A DNA stretch of 64,000 nucleotides from Lunularia cruciata (lineage: Eukaryota > Streptophyta > Marchantiopsida > Lunulariales > Lunulariaceae): contig OX419756.1 of assembly GCA_948567375.1 (NCBI GenBank), forward strand, positions 51,474,333 through 51,538,332, given 5' to 3'. Under the pieces are notes generated by a model, which saw nothing but the letters and a program-made list of their open reading frames with translations, was not told where the DNA came from and searched no databases. Shown in pieces: positions 45,075-57,547 of the stretch (its first letter is position 1; every line of letters begins with the position of its first letter). Position numbers and translations under genes: made by a program.

Positions 45075-48000
45075 TGTCGTGGGGATTGTATGGTCTCGAG
45101 ATTGCGCTGGGCACCTGGCTGCCTGCGCTTAGGCTTTTAGAGTGTTTTGTCCTTCTTGTACCGTCTATTATTAGTCCCGGCTCATTATTCTTGACATCTT
45201 GGTTGGTCTATTATCCTCGGCTTTAATATGTTTTGGGTTTGGTGGGTTTTGCAGTTCTGGCCCAGACTGATCTTCCAGAGAGAATGATCTGGTGGGGTTT
45301 TGTGGAGTTGTCCACAAGTTATGCAACCGGACTCAATCCCGGGCAATTGGTTAAATGTGCTGACCCATCTACATAATCCGGACTGAGTGTAAAAAAGAAG
45401 TAAAATAAAAACATCATTATTATCTTTCCTACCGTTGTTTGCACATCAAGTACACACACTCAATCACTAGGAATCTCATTTCCATCTCAATTCCAAGTTT
45501 CACAGTTTATAATCCTTTGAGCCATGACACACGGCTCCTAACCAAACAGTGACCAAACTGAAGCACACAGACTAGCCAAGCACATGAAGAAAGAAAAGGA
45601 ATTGAGCAGGTCCTATTTCCTATTCCTTACAACTCGTCATCTCCATGTTCTGCAGCATCTCCAATTTGTCGTTCTTTCCAAGTCTCCACTGTCCAGTAGG
45701 TCCTTCCTCGGGATTCTCCTTTCTCTTTGATATTCCGGTATGTTAGATCTTCCTGAACGCTCTGCACTGTTCTTGCCATAGGACTCTACGCCTGGTAGAA
45801 GCTCCCGACGAGTCCCATATTGAGTTTCTATATCCAGTCCTTGTATTATCCTGAGCTGAACATGACTTCTCTCTTCTTTTGTTCCTGTCCACTTTCCCTT
45901 TGCAAGCTAGTTTGGCCTTTCTTCTCTGCTCCTTGAGTAAGTTTCGGATGAAACCTTCAACTAGTAACAGATTCTCTGTCCAATTCTCTTCCAGATCTGT
46001 CCCAAGCAGCAGCAGTCAATCACCGTCACTCCCATCTCTGCCCTTCATACGATAAGCTCACTCACTTTCCAGGTCTGGCCTCAGTAAGACGAGGCCCATG
46101 AAGTACGACAACACAAGGATATTCTCTCGCTCGCGAGTTTGTGCTTGCTTCTATTGGTTTGCCGATAAAATCCGCTTCAGTTCTTGCTTCAGTCCCATTG
46201 GAGAAACTCAAGCCGCAGCAGCACACTTGCTGCTCCTCCTCATTCTAGTGCTCCCAATAAATCCAAGCCAATTCACTGATCAAATTTGCTCAAAAACATT
46301 TCCCTTGATATATACTGAAACCGCAAATAACACTCCAAGAACTAAATCTTGTTTGATGACAGTAAGACAAGAGAACGCACTAAGACAACGGCAGATGACA
46401 AGACACTGCAACAAAAAAACTAAGAAACTCCTCTCACTGGTCCTCCAGTCCCACAATTCACTCGATCCAGAAATAATCCAACTTAAGCTACTGCAGGTCC
46501 ATTGATCGGTCCTCCCGGTCTCACCATCACCAAATTAATCTTTCGTACTCCCTGGATTGGCGGGTCAAACCTAAAGTCGCTTCCAAATCTTCTACAAGGA
46601 ACTGCCCACCGCCAAAAGATAAGAAGATCCGGCACTTGTATGCGCTGTGTTCTCAAACTAACTCAGCATCCTCAATAGATAGCCATTTTGAAACCTATTG
46701 CTTTCATCTCATCCTCTGCTCTGCTCCCAATTTGCCTGCAGAAATCCATCTCTTTAACATACATGTTCCAGAAACTAACTCACAAGGCCTCCGCTGACTA
46801 AATCACCGATACACAGTGCTTCCTCCCAACTTGAACCTTACTGCACTTTTTCAAAGTCGAAATGCCTTCTCTTGATTCTTTGCCTTTTCTTGCCTCCACA
46901 ATCTTTCACTTCTTTTTGTATTTTCTGTAATTCTCCTCCTTTCTTCTGACTCCACGATACCTCACTCCTTCCTGTCTCCACGATCCTCCACTCCCTACTC
47001 TCTAGACCTTTTTGTTTATTCCGTTGTCATTCCAATTCCGTTTCCTTTCTGTCCTTCTTCTCCCGTCGCTACTTACTGCTCTCTGCCAAAATTCAAAACC
47101 CTCTGTCTCCTTCTTCTCGAAAATTTCTGCAACCTTTTATGCAACTTTCTCTCTTGAAACTCTTTGGGATTTTCTGAAAACCCTCAGTCTTTCCTCTCAC
47201 TAATATTTCTGCCACTTCTCTTGAAAATCCTCTGCAAACTTCCTGAAACTCTACTGTTCCTCTCGAAATCCCCTGCACTTTCCCGAAACTCTTCTCCTCA
47301 TTTCCCAAAACTGGCAGTCCTTCTCACTGTGAAAAACTCAACTCCTGCCCAACCTTGCCAACTTCCCTCTTGGCCCAGGAGAGAAACGCGGGATCTTCCT
47401 GCATGACTCTAGAATCTAAGACCCAACGATACCTAGTTCCTGTCTACTTCCTCCACATTCATCAACCACAGGGACCCAAACTGGCCTGCTCCACAATCTC
47501 GTTGTAGCAAAATCCTTCTTAGCCGACATATGTTGAGAACAAGTCAACTAAACGGTGAGCAATTTGACTTCCGTGTGTTCAAACACAGCAAAGCATCTGA
47601 ACCCGCATTTGTTGTGGACGGGGAGAGGATTTGCACACAACCGGTACATCCACGTACAAAAGCTGAAAACTTCTGCACAGTCCAATTATCCTTCCCCATG
47701 AAGATGGAGAGCCAAGAAATACACGCAAAGCCCCTTCGTAATCAACCCAGTCCCTTCCACCTCCTTTCTGGACTCCCGCCCCAACAATGAGCTTGTCATC
47801 AACTCATACTTTTGTGCCCCTCCCCTTTCTCCTTTCTTCTTCAATTCCTCTCTCTTTGCCTCCTCTGTCGATGACCTTGTCTCCCCTGCGTTTCCTTGTT
47901 CCTATTCGATCCTTCTATCTCTTTCCTGCTTCCTCCTTCAAAACCTGAACTCTGCAAAAAAAGGTCTCAAAACCCTCCATGCGATTTGTGAACTCTCTAT

Positions 48001-48434
48001 TTTTCCCAGTCCTGTCACAACACTCCTTCGATTCGTCAAAACTCTCTCCTCTATTCCCTTGTTCCGAATCTGAACTCTGTTTTTTCCTTCCTTCTCTTTC
48101 TTTTCCTTTTCTATTCCGTGTTCTCTCTTTGATCCCTCTCCTTTTTTCTCCCCTCGATCCTTCCTACCTTACCTCCCATTCCCAAACCCCCTTTCGAACT
48201 GTTCCTGTCCTTCGCAAAACCTTTTTCTGTTCCTGTCCTTTGCAAAAAACCTTTTCCTGTTCCTGTCCTTTGCAAAACCTTTTTCTGTTCCTGTCCTTTG
48301 CAAAACCTTTTTCTGTTCCTTTCATGAAATTTCCAGCTACCACTCCTTACCAAGCTCATCTGACATTCTTTTTTTTTTTTGAAAACTCTCTGCTGTCCAG
48401 TCCTCATCACTCTCATCTGGCCTTTTCCCGACGA
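45075..48434. mobile_element. Family C LTR-like element, full copy, about 3.36 kb
   Basis: Starts TGTCGTGGGGATT and ends CTTTTCCCGACGA(CA), so its ends form a short inverted repeat (TGTCGT...ACGACA). Six bases, CACCGT, occur at both borders (45069-45074 and 48435-48440), and the site is a known A LTR word (CACCGTCTTTG at 3750). That is LTR-type insertion. It carries no gag or pol and no frame shared with 42615-44171; the 3' half is C+T rich. Probably a solo LTR of a third family, or a large non-autonomous element. Orientation unknown. Confidence 0.75.
48199..48320. repeat. 28-bp tandem repeat, about four units
   Basis: Unit CTGTTCCTGTCCTTTGCAAA followed by ACCTTTTT, with one to two base differences between units; inside the family C element. 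Confidence 0.85.
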
Positions 48435-49860
48435 CACCGTCTTCTTACCTTGCAGATTGAGTCTTCAGGTCTTCCATTGTGTCTAAGGCAATGCTATCTC
48501 TTCTGGTGTGGTCCACTTCTTTTCCTTTGGACCTCTTCTTTCCACCATCTCTCTTTGTCCCATTTTGATGAAGTGATCATTGTTGGCTCACAGTTGTATC
48601 ATGTATTGCTGCTCCTCTTCATCCGCTTCTCATCATAGATCAAGATGGAAATGTGACACCATACAATGCTTCTCCTCTATTGTCAGCAAATTTAATTTAA
48701 AGTAGAAGTGTGTTGCAAACGGTGCAAAGTAATGTGGAGGCAAATTAGTTCTCCAATTGACAATCATCTGCCTTGTTTGCTGGTGGAAGCACTTTGCCCA
48801 GTTCACCTTCACTCTTGCAAACATTTGGTGGAAAAAGACTGCCTGCTGCATGTTCACATATGTTGTTCATTTGGGTTTGAAAATGGCCATTATCACTCCC
48901 ACAATGCTCCATTTGATCAGATCCTAATAGAACTCCACTTTGAAGCCATTGTTAGTACGCGGGGCAAAGAACAAATTTTTGATTTCTATAGTCTCCTCTG
49001 CAGCATCACACTTCCAATAGAAGGTGACCTTAGTTGCCTCTCCTACTTCCTTCCCCAATACTAACCTCCAATCCGACTGAGTCCATCAAGCTGGATTTCC
49101 TCTTTTCCCCTCGACTTCATGGCTTTCCTCACAAGTACTAGCAGCTATTTCTACCATGACGCTTGGGAAACTGAAATTCTAGTTCCATGCTAGAAATTTA
49201 CTCTGAAGTCTATCCAAGACCTCAATATGTGCTATGACATCTAACCTCCGAATGGTGAAACTCCTCACCTTGAGTGCGTTCTTAGGCTTCTTTGCCATGA
49301 TTTGCTCTCTAGTCCTTCGGCACTGAAAAACTATCCTCCCTCCTAGATGGGACAGTCTAACCCCTTCTGGACTTCAAAAAAGTTCACTCTCAATTGGCTT
49401 CTTGACATGAATTACTGCAGGATGACTACTAAGAGAAATATAATATTTATTTGACAAACAATTTCTTCCTGTGCAATCGCAATTTTATAGTACCCGGAAG
49501 TATAGTGATTCTTCAGTCAATTTCAAAATCAACTCACACTTCTTCTACGTGTTGGTTTCCTATCATTGTCAAGGTATTCTTCTCTTGCCTCTGCCATTTC
49601 TTGAAGTGTACTTTCTTGCCACGTAGAAAGGTTGTTACACCATCTTTGTATCAGCCTTTGCTTCCCAACCCAAAGACATCCTTCTTTGGATTTGTCTCTT
49701 TGTAACCCCATTCGAGTACTTTGGTTGCCAATCCCAAGTCAACTTCTTTGGGTTTACTCCAAAGACATAACCGTCCATTCTTTCCTTTGTAATTTGGCTT
49801 TCTTACTTCTTCTTCAAAACTTTAACAAAATAGGACAAAATAAAAAATGTAGGTACCACA
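48435..49860 (-). repeat. Family A LTR (A12), 5' part, subtype I
   Basis: Continues 44870-45074 and ends at the LTR start TGTGGTACCTACA (49860). It holds the N-terminal half of the U3 frame with several breaks: 48857-48633 has NMQQAVFFHQMFARVKVNW, and the block near FLAWNWN is decayed at about 49180. No coiled-coil part remains because the left end is lost. Confidence 0.75.
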
Positions 49861-49905
49861 TCCTGCACAACACTTCACATTCAATTTTTGCTTTCTATCC
49901 ACTTC
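49861..49905. repeat. Short scrap, probably family C
   Basis: 45 bp with TGCACAACACTTCACATTCA, resembling the family C repeat core; too short for certainty. Confidence 0.35.
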
Positions 49906-50568
49906 TATAGGACTTTGGACTTATATGACTTTGGGTGTACACGAGTTTGGGTCAAGAGACTTTGCCTTAGGACAAAGGTGACCCAATCCAAGGTAGTCAA
50001 ACATTGGATGTGGGAGTCTTTGGGTCAAATATCTGAAGCATCTAAAATAGTTAGGATAGGGAAAGAAGAAGATTGTTAGGATACCCATGACTTTAATTTT
50101 GGCTTAGATTGAAAATAGGATAGAAATTGAAGGAGAAGTTGCAATAGTGAATAAACCTAAAGTGCATGATCAGATAGTAAGTGTCTTTGGGTCAGTTATT
50201 TGAGACATAAGAGAGGAGTGGGTTGCAAGATAAAGAAGTAGATTACCTATGAGTTTAATTGCAAATCAGAGTGAAGAAGTAGTAGAAATAGAGAAGGATT
50301 TAGTGGTATTTGGTAGACCCAAAGACAAAGAAGTCAGTGAAGGAACCTCAGGTTTAGTAGAAGTAGAAGTAGACAATGGATTAGAGTAGTAATAGATTCA
50401 AGATTTTGAAGGGCAGATATGAAGAGGTGCATTGTCATTTTGGATCTATAGGTTGGTAAAGTTGTTAGGAAATGGTATATTAGTTAGATAACTGTTGAAG
50501 TGCTCTATCTATTTAAAGGGGGCATTTGCAGTATGTTGTTGTTTAGTGCTCATAATTATGAGAATAGA
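49906..50568 (+). repeat. Short-type family A LTR (A13), left part
   Basis: Aligns with 56105-56935 of A15 with gaps (GGACTTTGGACTTATATGAC; AGTCAAACATTGGATGTGGG). The LTR start is missing. It is interrupted at ATAGA by A14 and continues at 54354. Confidence 0.75.
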
Positions 50569-53500
50569 TGTGGTACCCATATTTTGTTTTTTTTTTCTTA
50601 TTTATGAAGAAGAAGTGTACAAACAAAGACATATTGCACTTGTATGGCATCAAAAGGCAAAAATGGTATATTTGGGTTGTAACCCAAGGTTAAGTGACTT
50701 TGTGTAGGAAGACAAAGTACTCAGATGGGTCCTGTCAGCATTCAACCCAAAGTAAGAAGACTTCATCTTGGAGTGCTCAATTTGAGGCAAGGACAATGTA
50801 ACAACTTTTCTTTGGCGTTGGACATTCAAGAAGGTATTGCTCATAAAAATGGCTGGCCTATGCACGGGGGAAAATTGACATTGATAGGAGCATGCAGAAG
50901 GTGTGATTTCCAGTTAGAAACTTGAAGTGAAGAAAGATTGAGGAGGATGCCACTATAAAATTTGGGATAAAGACAAAGAGATGACAAGTAATTTCCTATC
51001 GCCATTAAGGAGTCATCTTGAGGGGGATCAGGGAGAAGGGAGTGTAGTAAGAGACGTGCTTTTGCATCAAGAGGAAGTCAAGAGAGTTAGTTCAAGAGTT
51101 GGGCAAAAGAATAGTCACCGACCCAAAGTGGAGGAGAGTAAGATGGGAGGTGGAAAGAAGAACTTGGAATTTGTAGTGAGAAATCATACAATTCAGAGGT
51201 TAGATATGATTGCAAGAATTGAAGTCTTGAGTAGGCTTCGGATCACATTTCTGGCATGGAACTAGAACCTTAGTTTTCTAGGTTTCATGACCGAGATCAT
51301 TGAGAGTAAATGTCTGGACGGACCCAAAGCAGAGGGTAAGAGAGGAAATATGGCTCAATGGATAGAGTCTGATTGGAGGTTAGTACTCAAAAGAGAGGCA
51401 GGTGGAGCAAGGAGCCACATTCTTGGGGAAAGGAGAGGTAGCTGAAGAAACCCAAGAAGTGCAAGATGCCTTTTCTTCAAAACACACAAAGAATGGTTAT
51501 AAAGTCAAGAGTTACAAGGACCCTGTGAGGAGAGGCATCATAGGAGCAATGATGGCTATCTTCAAGCCGGAGCAAACCACTTATGTGATGAAATATCAAA
51601 AGGTGTTTTTCCAAAAGATGTTTGCAAGGGAACCAATCAATTGGGCAAAGTGCTTCCATCAGCATACAAGAAAAATGGTGTGGAATTTGCGGGACAAGTC
51701 ACCTCCACATTACATTGTGCTGTTTGCAGCCCGCTTCTATTTAGGATTAAATCTGTTGAATGCGGTGGAATAGCACAAGATAGTGTTGCACTTCCATCCT
51801 GAGTTAAGAAGACATGTTGATGCAAAGGAGTAGTAATACATTCTTCTGATCAGGAACAATGACAAGTACTACGTGCAGATGGGGCAGAGCATGCGGTTGG
51901 TGGTGAATGCTCCAAAGTTGAAGAAGAAGAGTTGACCAGAAGAAGAAGAAGTAGCAGAAACAAGACCTCAAAAGACCAAGAAATTAAACTTGAAGAAGGA
52001 CCTGGTGGTAATCATGTCATTGGGAGAAGAATCATAGGAGGAAGCCAAGTACAAGTCAGAAGACTCAGAGAGAAAGGAAGAACTTGAACTCACATTGCAG
52101 AGTGGTGAAGCAAGTAGTGAGAGTGAAGGTGGAGTGGAGATGCAGCCGGTATCAGAGGAAGAAGAAGGAAAGTTGGAAATGGTAGAAGAAGATAAGCTGA
52201 AGGAAGAAGATGAAGTTCTAGAGAAAGAGGAGAAGAGGATTATTATTAAGAGAGGTGTCCATTCTAGAAGAAATGTGACATATGAGGCAGGGCCAAGTAG
52301 AAGAAGAGAAATGGAAAGTGAAAGTTTGTGGAGCAAGCAATCCATCCCAATAAGGCAACTTTGGCTAAGGAGATGAGTGTTTGGCAAAGAAGAAGCAAAG
52401 AAGGAGAAAAGCCCACAAGTAGAAGTGAATTAGAGCGGACGAGTGGAGTATCTATGGGAGATTGTATGCCCGTTGCTGATAAATTTAGAGGAGAGGAAGA
52501 AAGAGATGCACTCGGAGTATCCAGAGGTAAAGAATGTGTTGTAGGTGTTGGCAAGGTTAGAAGGAGAGAACTTGGAGTTGAAGAAGAGTATAACCCGGGG
52601 AGAGGAGCAGAGGGAGGAACTACAAGTAGATGCAATAGTACAAAATCAAGTAATAGAGAACTTAAAGAGAGAAGTGGGAAGTAAAGAGTGAGAGTAGTAG
52701 AGCAGAATGTCATAGCCAGGGAAAGATAGATACCTGAGTATGAAATCTTGAGATAGTAGTTTGCTGATTCACAATTAGAGATCATCTATGCTATGGCAAG
52801 AGTAGCAAAGAAGGAGCAAGAGCTTGATAGAGTGATGCAGAGTGTAGAAGAGAAGAAGCAATTCTAGCAAAGAGAGTTGGCAATGAGGTATAGAGAAGAA
52901 GAAAGATTGAGGAAGTTACTTTGTAATTTGGAAGAGAAGGTAGTGCAGAAAGAGAAGGAGAAGGAGATTGTGAAAGCCAAATTCAAGGAGAAGCTAGCAA
53001 TGTACTTGGAAGATTGGCATACGGATCGGGAACATGAGAGAAGGATGAAGCTTGAACCGTTGAAGGAGATAATAGTAAAGATGAATGCAATATTGAGTAC
53101 AGAAGCTAGTGTAAGGATTGAAGAAATAAGGTTGCACAAGTTAAGATTGTTGATGCAAGAGACAAGGAGAAGGAATGCAAAGGATAAGGACTTGAATGCT
53201 TTGTTGATTAGTCTCAGAACTTGTGTAGATAGGAAGCTATTGGAAGTGGAAGATAATATCACAATTAGATTAGATTTAGTTAAGTTAGAGATAGATAAGC
53301 TTTGGAAGGATGTCAGAGAGAAACCCAAAGTAGAAGAGATAGGAGTATAAATATTTTTGGAGTTTCCATTGGAGATATTAGAGAAGAGTGGGTCGGAAGA
53401 TAAAGAGTAAGAAAGGTTACCCATGATAGGAATTGTAGATCATGAAGAAGTAGTAGAATTGGTAGAAGAGTTAGTAGTTGTGAAACTTGAGGATAGAGTA

Positions 53501-54353
53501 GTATGTGGGTCGCTTTGAGATTTGACGCCGAAGAGAGGTAGACATTGGATTGGATTAGTAATAGTTTTGAGATATGAAGATGTAGATATGAAGAGGTGCA
53601 TTGTCATTTTGGATCTATAGGTTGGTAAAGTTGTTGTAGAACGGTATAATTGTTAGTAATTGTCAATTGCTCTACTATTTAAAGGAGGCATTCACAATAT
53701 GATGTTGTTCAATGCTCATAATTTTTGAGAATAGATAAAGCAAAGTGTTGATTTTAGTACTCATCACTTGAGCTTAATTCCGAGTATCAGCGCTGCATGT
53801 GTGTTTGTGAGTTTGTGAAGAATTCTGAAGTGCAAGTCAATGTGTTTGTTGGATGTTGGATTCCACAACCTTGATCTTCATTTTGTGTGTTTGATCCCGA
53901 GTGAAGTGCAATTGGAGCAATGCCTTGAAAGAGCTAAGAGGAGTTGTAGTGTTGGTAGTATTCTATTGTTGTGAGTGCAGCACAATGTTGATGTGAAGCA
54001 ATTTTGATCAAGAAAGTTTTGCCTTTAGTGGAAGGGTGGAACACAATTTTGAGGCAAAGTTCTTTAGCAGTGAAGTGCAATTTTTTGGGAGAGATTGAAT
54101 CATCACAATCAAGATTGTTTGGTAAGATTTGATGGAGTTGTGATTAAGTGTGACATTTTTGTGTGACTAGACTACAAGTCAGTGCTTGTTTCTCTCTTTT
54201 GGGTGTGGTTTCTACCTAAGAGACTAAAGAAGAAATTAAGAACCACATTTGTGACATTTGACTTTGTATTTAGAAATTTCTGAATGGTATCTCTATGGGA
54301 ACGAACTTTACTTACCTGATTACCACAAAAGTGATATTTGCCGGGTTGTTACA
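50569..54353 (+). mobile_element. Solo family A LTR (A14), 3785 bp
   Basis: Complete plus-strand LTR, TGTGGTACCC to CCGGGTTGTTACA, flanked by exact ATAGA copies (50564-50568 and 54354-54358). Inserted just before the AAAGCAAAGTG word of another A LTR (short type), same orientation. TATTTAAA near 53677. Confidence 0.92.
50981..53520 (+). pseudogene. U3-encoded coiled-coil protein, LTR A14
   Basis: Start MTSNFLSPLRSHLEGD at 50981. N-terminal domain 50981-51265 (ends at TAG just after FLAWN, where TGG for Trp is expected); 51402-51773 with VFFQKMFAREPINW and PPHYIVLF; acidic part near 52030-52240; QRGV-type and basic motif near 52250; coiled coil 52877-53350 with EEKVVQKEKEKEI. More frame changes than A5 or A6 (frames differ between the N-terminal, acidic and coiled-coil parts). 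Not functional; same unknown protein. Confidence 0.55.
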
Positions 54354-54977
54354 ATAGATAAAGCAAAGTGTTTTGAAACAATGCTCATTGCTTGAGCTTA
54401 CTTCCAAGTATCAGCACTGTGTTTGTAATTGTGAGTGTTTGGAGAATTCTAAAGTGCAAGTCCATGTATTTTTTGGATGTTGGATTCCGTAGCCTTGATC
54501 TTCATTCTGTGTGTTGGATCTTGAGTGAAGTGCAATTGGAGCAATGCCTTGACAAATCATAGAGGAATTGTAGTGTTGGTAGTATTCTACAGTTGTGAGT
54601 GCACCATAGTGTTGATGTGAAGCAATTTTGATCAAGGAAGTTGTGCCTTCAGTGGAAGGGTGGAACAAAATTCTAAAGCAAAATTGTTTTATAGTGAAGT
54701 AGCCATTTTTGGGAGAGACAAAATCATCATAATCAAGATTGTTTGGAAAGATTTGATGGATTTGTGATTAGGAGTGTTAATTTGTGACAAGATTGCACGT
54801 CAGCGCTTGTTACTCTCTTCTGGGTATGGTTTCTACCCAAGAGTCTAAAGAAGAAATCAAGAAGAACCACATTTGTGACATTAGACTTTGTATTTGGACA
54901 TTTCTGATCAGTATTTCTACAAGAATGAACTTTACTTACCCGATTACCGCAAAAGTGATATTTGCTAGGTTGTCATA
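54354..54977 (+). repeat. Short-type family A LTR (A13), right part
   Basis: Starts with target copy ATAGA and ends TGCTAGGTTGTCATA. The following base begins a family B pol fragment (CTTGTGTGCTATGGATTTTG). Confidence 0.85.
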
Positions 54978-55700
54978 ATGCCTTGTGTGCTATGGATTTT
55001 GCACCTATGCTAGAGGTTGTGAAGGACCTAACTTAATCACCATTGACACTTGAAGAGATAGAAAGAAGGTTATCTACCCTCAAGTATGGTCCAAATGTTA
55101 CCAAGGAGGAGAAGGTGAGATTTGAGGAGATTTTCTAGAAGTTTATCTACATGTTTGCTTTCAATTATAAGGATCTAAAGGAAGTCACCTTGGAGGAACA
55201 CAAGATAGAGATGGAGGCACATGCAAGACCAGTCTACCAAGACCAAACAACATTGCATTAGCCCACCAATAGCTTTGGTTATAAAGGAGGAGATTGATAA
55301 GCTCAAGGAGACCAGATTTATCTTTGAGGTGGAGACTTTAAAATGGTGTCTCCAATTGTGATTGTGAAGAAAAAGCATGGCAAGCTTCAAGCATGTGTGG
55401 ATTACAAGAAGCTCAACATTGTTACTAAGAAGGACTATTACACTTTACCATTCATTGATGAGATCTTGGAGGATGTTGTAGGTCATGAGAGGTACAGTTT
55501 TGGAGATGGTTATAATGGGTATAACCAAATCAAGATTGCACTAGAGTATCGATAGTTCACCATATTCATTCATCATACCTTGGAGAACTTATGCTTTCAA
55601 AGTAATGCATTTTGGGCTTTGTAATGCTCTAGCCACATTCCAACAATTTATGAACAAGGTGTTTGAACCCTTCATTGTGAAATTTGTGAGAGATGTTATT
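54978..55700 (+). pseudogene. Family B copy B3: linker and RT N-terminal part
   Basis: Colinear with B1 30468-31170. Many stops, but SPIVIVKKKHGKLQACVDYK (about 55345-55400), YYTLPFIDEIL and YSFGDGYNGYNQIK are readable. It retains the bases lost in B1 near 31006. It ends at the TTATT target site immediately before the RT active-site codons, where LTR A15 is inserted. Confidence 0.85.
55696..55700. repeat. Target duplication TTATT, left copy of A15
   Basis: Exact match to 57548-57552; the family B sequence rejoins as TTATTGATGAC. Confidence 0.88.
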
Positions 55701-57547
55701 TATGGTATCCTCATTTTTCATTTTGGATGAATTTTGAAGAAGAAGTGCCTTGCTGAAACCAAATTGAAGCCAAATGGAGAAAAAATGAGGAGAAACTTGT
55801 GTTTTGATCAAGCTCAAGGAAGTCAACTTCATGTTGGAGGAAGAGGAAGAAGGAGGTCAGACGCCACATGAGGGCATTTTTGTATGGGAATGGAGGTTAC
55901 AAGTCAGGATTACTGCAAGAGCTATATCTCAATGACCACATGTCCAAATCATACTTACTAAATTTTGTTGGAAGCATCTCGTTTAGGGCTTTCCATTGTC
56001 ACCAAAATCGTAGAGTTACAGGTTTGTAGAAGAAGTTATAAGCATTTGAAGTTTTAGGAGTAGATGTATAGAGTAGTTGAGTGTCTTCAAGTTGGTGTCT
56101 TTGGGTTTATACAACTTTGGACTTATATGACTTTGGGTTTACACAATTTTGGGTCTAAAGACTTCACCTCAAGAAAAACATGATTCAACTCTAAGTAGTC
56201 AGACATCGGATGTAGGATTCTTTGGGTTAAATATCTGAAACGTTTGAAATAGTTAAGATAGAGATAGTTAGGATACCCATGCTTTCAATTTCAATTTTGA
56301 TTGAAGATGGGATAGAAATTGAAGGAGAAATAGTAGTAGTGAAGGAACCCAAAGTGCAAAATCAGACAATAAGTGTCTTTGGGTTAGTTACATGAGCAAT
56401 TAGGGGAAGTGGATTAGAAATTGAAGGCGTAGATAGTGTACCCATGCTTTCAATTACAATTCTTGATGAGGATATAGTAGAATTAGCAAAGGAATTGATA
56501 GTAGTTAGATCCGAAGCAAGAGAAGTAGGAGTGCAGGTGTCTTTGGAGTTGTCATCTAAGACATTAGATGAGTGGGTCGGGAGATAAAGAGATAGAAGAG
56601 TTACCCATGACCTCAATTGTAGTTTACAGTGCAGAAGTAGTAGAAACAATGAAGGATTTGGTAGTTGAAGATAGACTCAAAGAAGGAGAAGTAATAGGAA
56701 GATCATCGGGTTTGGAAGCCAAAGTTGAAGTTGACATTGGATCGGAATAGTAACAATTTTGAGATTTGAAGAGATAGATATGAAGAGATGCATTGTTAGC
56801 TTGGTTTTGCAAGTAGGAAGAGTTGTTAGGAAATGGTATATTAGTTAGTAATTATCAAGTGCTTTGCCTATTTAAAGGAGGCATTTGCAGTGTTATGTTG
56901 TTAAGTATTTATTATTTCCAAGAATAGATAAAGCAAAGTGTGGATTTTAGTGCTTGTCACTGGAGCTTGATTATGAGTAACTACTCTGTGTTTGTGTTTG
57001 TGAGTGTGTGGAGAATTTCAAAGTGAAAATTAGTGTACTTGTTGGATGTTAGATTCCACAACTTTGATCTTCATTCTATGTGTTTGATCCTGAGTGACGT
57101 GCTATTTGAGCAATGCCTTGATAGATCTGAGAGGAATTGTAGTGTTGGTAGTATTTTGCATTTATGAGTGCAGGGCAAAGTTGATGTGAAGCAATTTTGA
57201 TCGAGAAAGTTGTGCCTTCAGTGGAGGGGTGGAACACAATTCTGAGGTGAAGTCATTTTGTAGTGAAGTGCCATTTTCAAGAAAGACTAAATCATCACAA
57301 TCAAGATTGTTTAGAAAGATTTGATGGAGTTGTGATTAAGTGTGACAAATTGTTGTGATGAGACTGCGAGTCCGTGCTTATTACTCTTGTTTGGGTGTAG
57401 TTTCTACTTGAGAGATTAAAGAGGAACCCAAGAAGAACTGAAATTGTTACTTTACTTTGTATTTTGGACATTTTTTACAAGTATCTCTATGGGAATGAAC
57501 TTTACTTACCTGATTATTGCAAAAGTGATATTTGTTAGGTTGTCATA
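55701..57547 (+). mobile_element. Short-type solo family A LTR (A15), 1847 bp
   Basis: Ends TATGGTATCC and GGTTGTCATA (decayed TGTGGTACCC and GGTTGTCACA). Exact 5-bp duplication. Half the length of the long type: the N-terminal, acidic and coiled-coil parts of the U3 frame are absent, replaced by unrelated sequence with GACTTTGGGT words, while the C-terminal piece (56568-56750, ending VEVDIGSE) and the TATA-to-end part are kept. Two other copies (A7, A13) share this form, so it is a subfamily, not a one-off deletion. Confidence 0.88.

Noticed and set aside
47979..48638. 219-codon Ser/Phe/Leu-rich open frame
   Set aside because: Arises from the pyrimidine-rich strand and the 28-bp repeat of family C, and crosses the family C border into an A LTR.
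55701..57547. A plain deletion product of a long A LTR
   Set aside because: The replaced segment has its own sequence shared with A7 and A13, so it is a subfamily and not a simple deletion.
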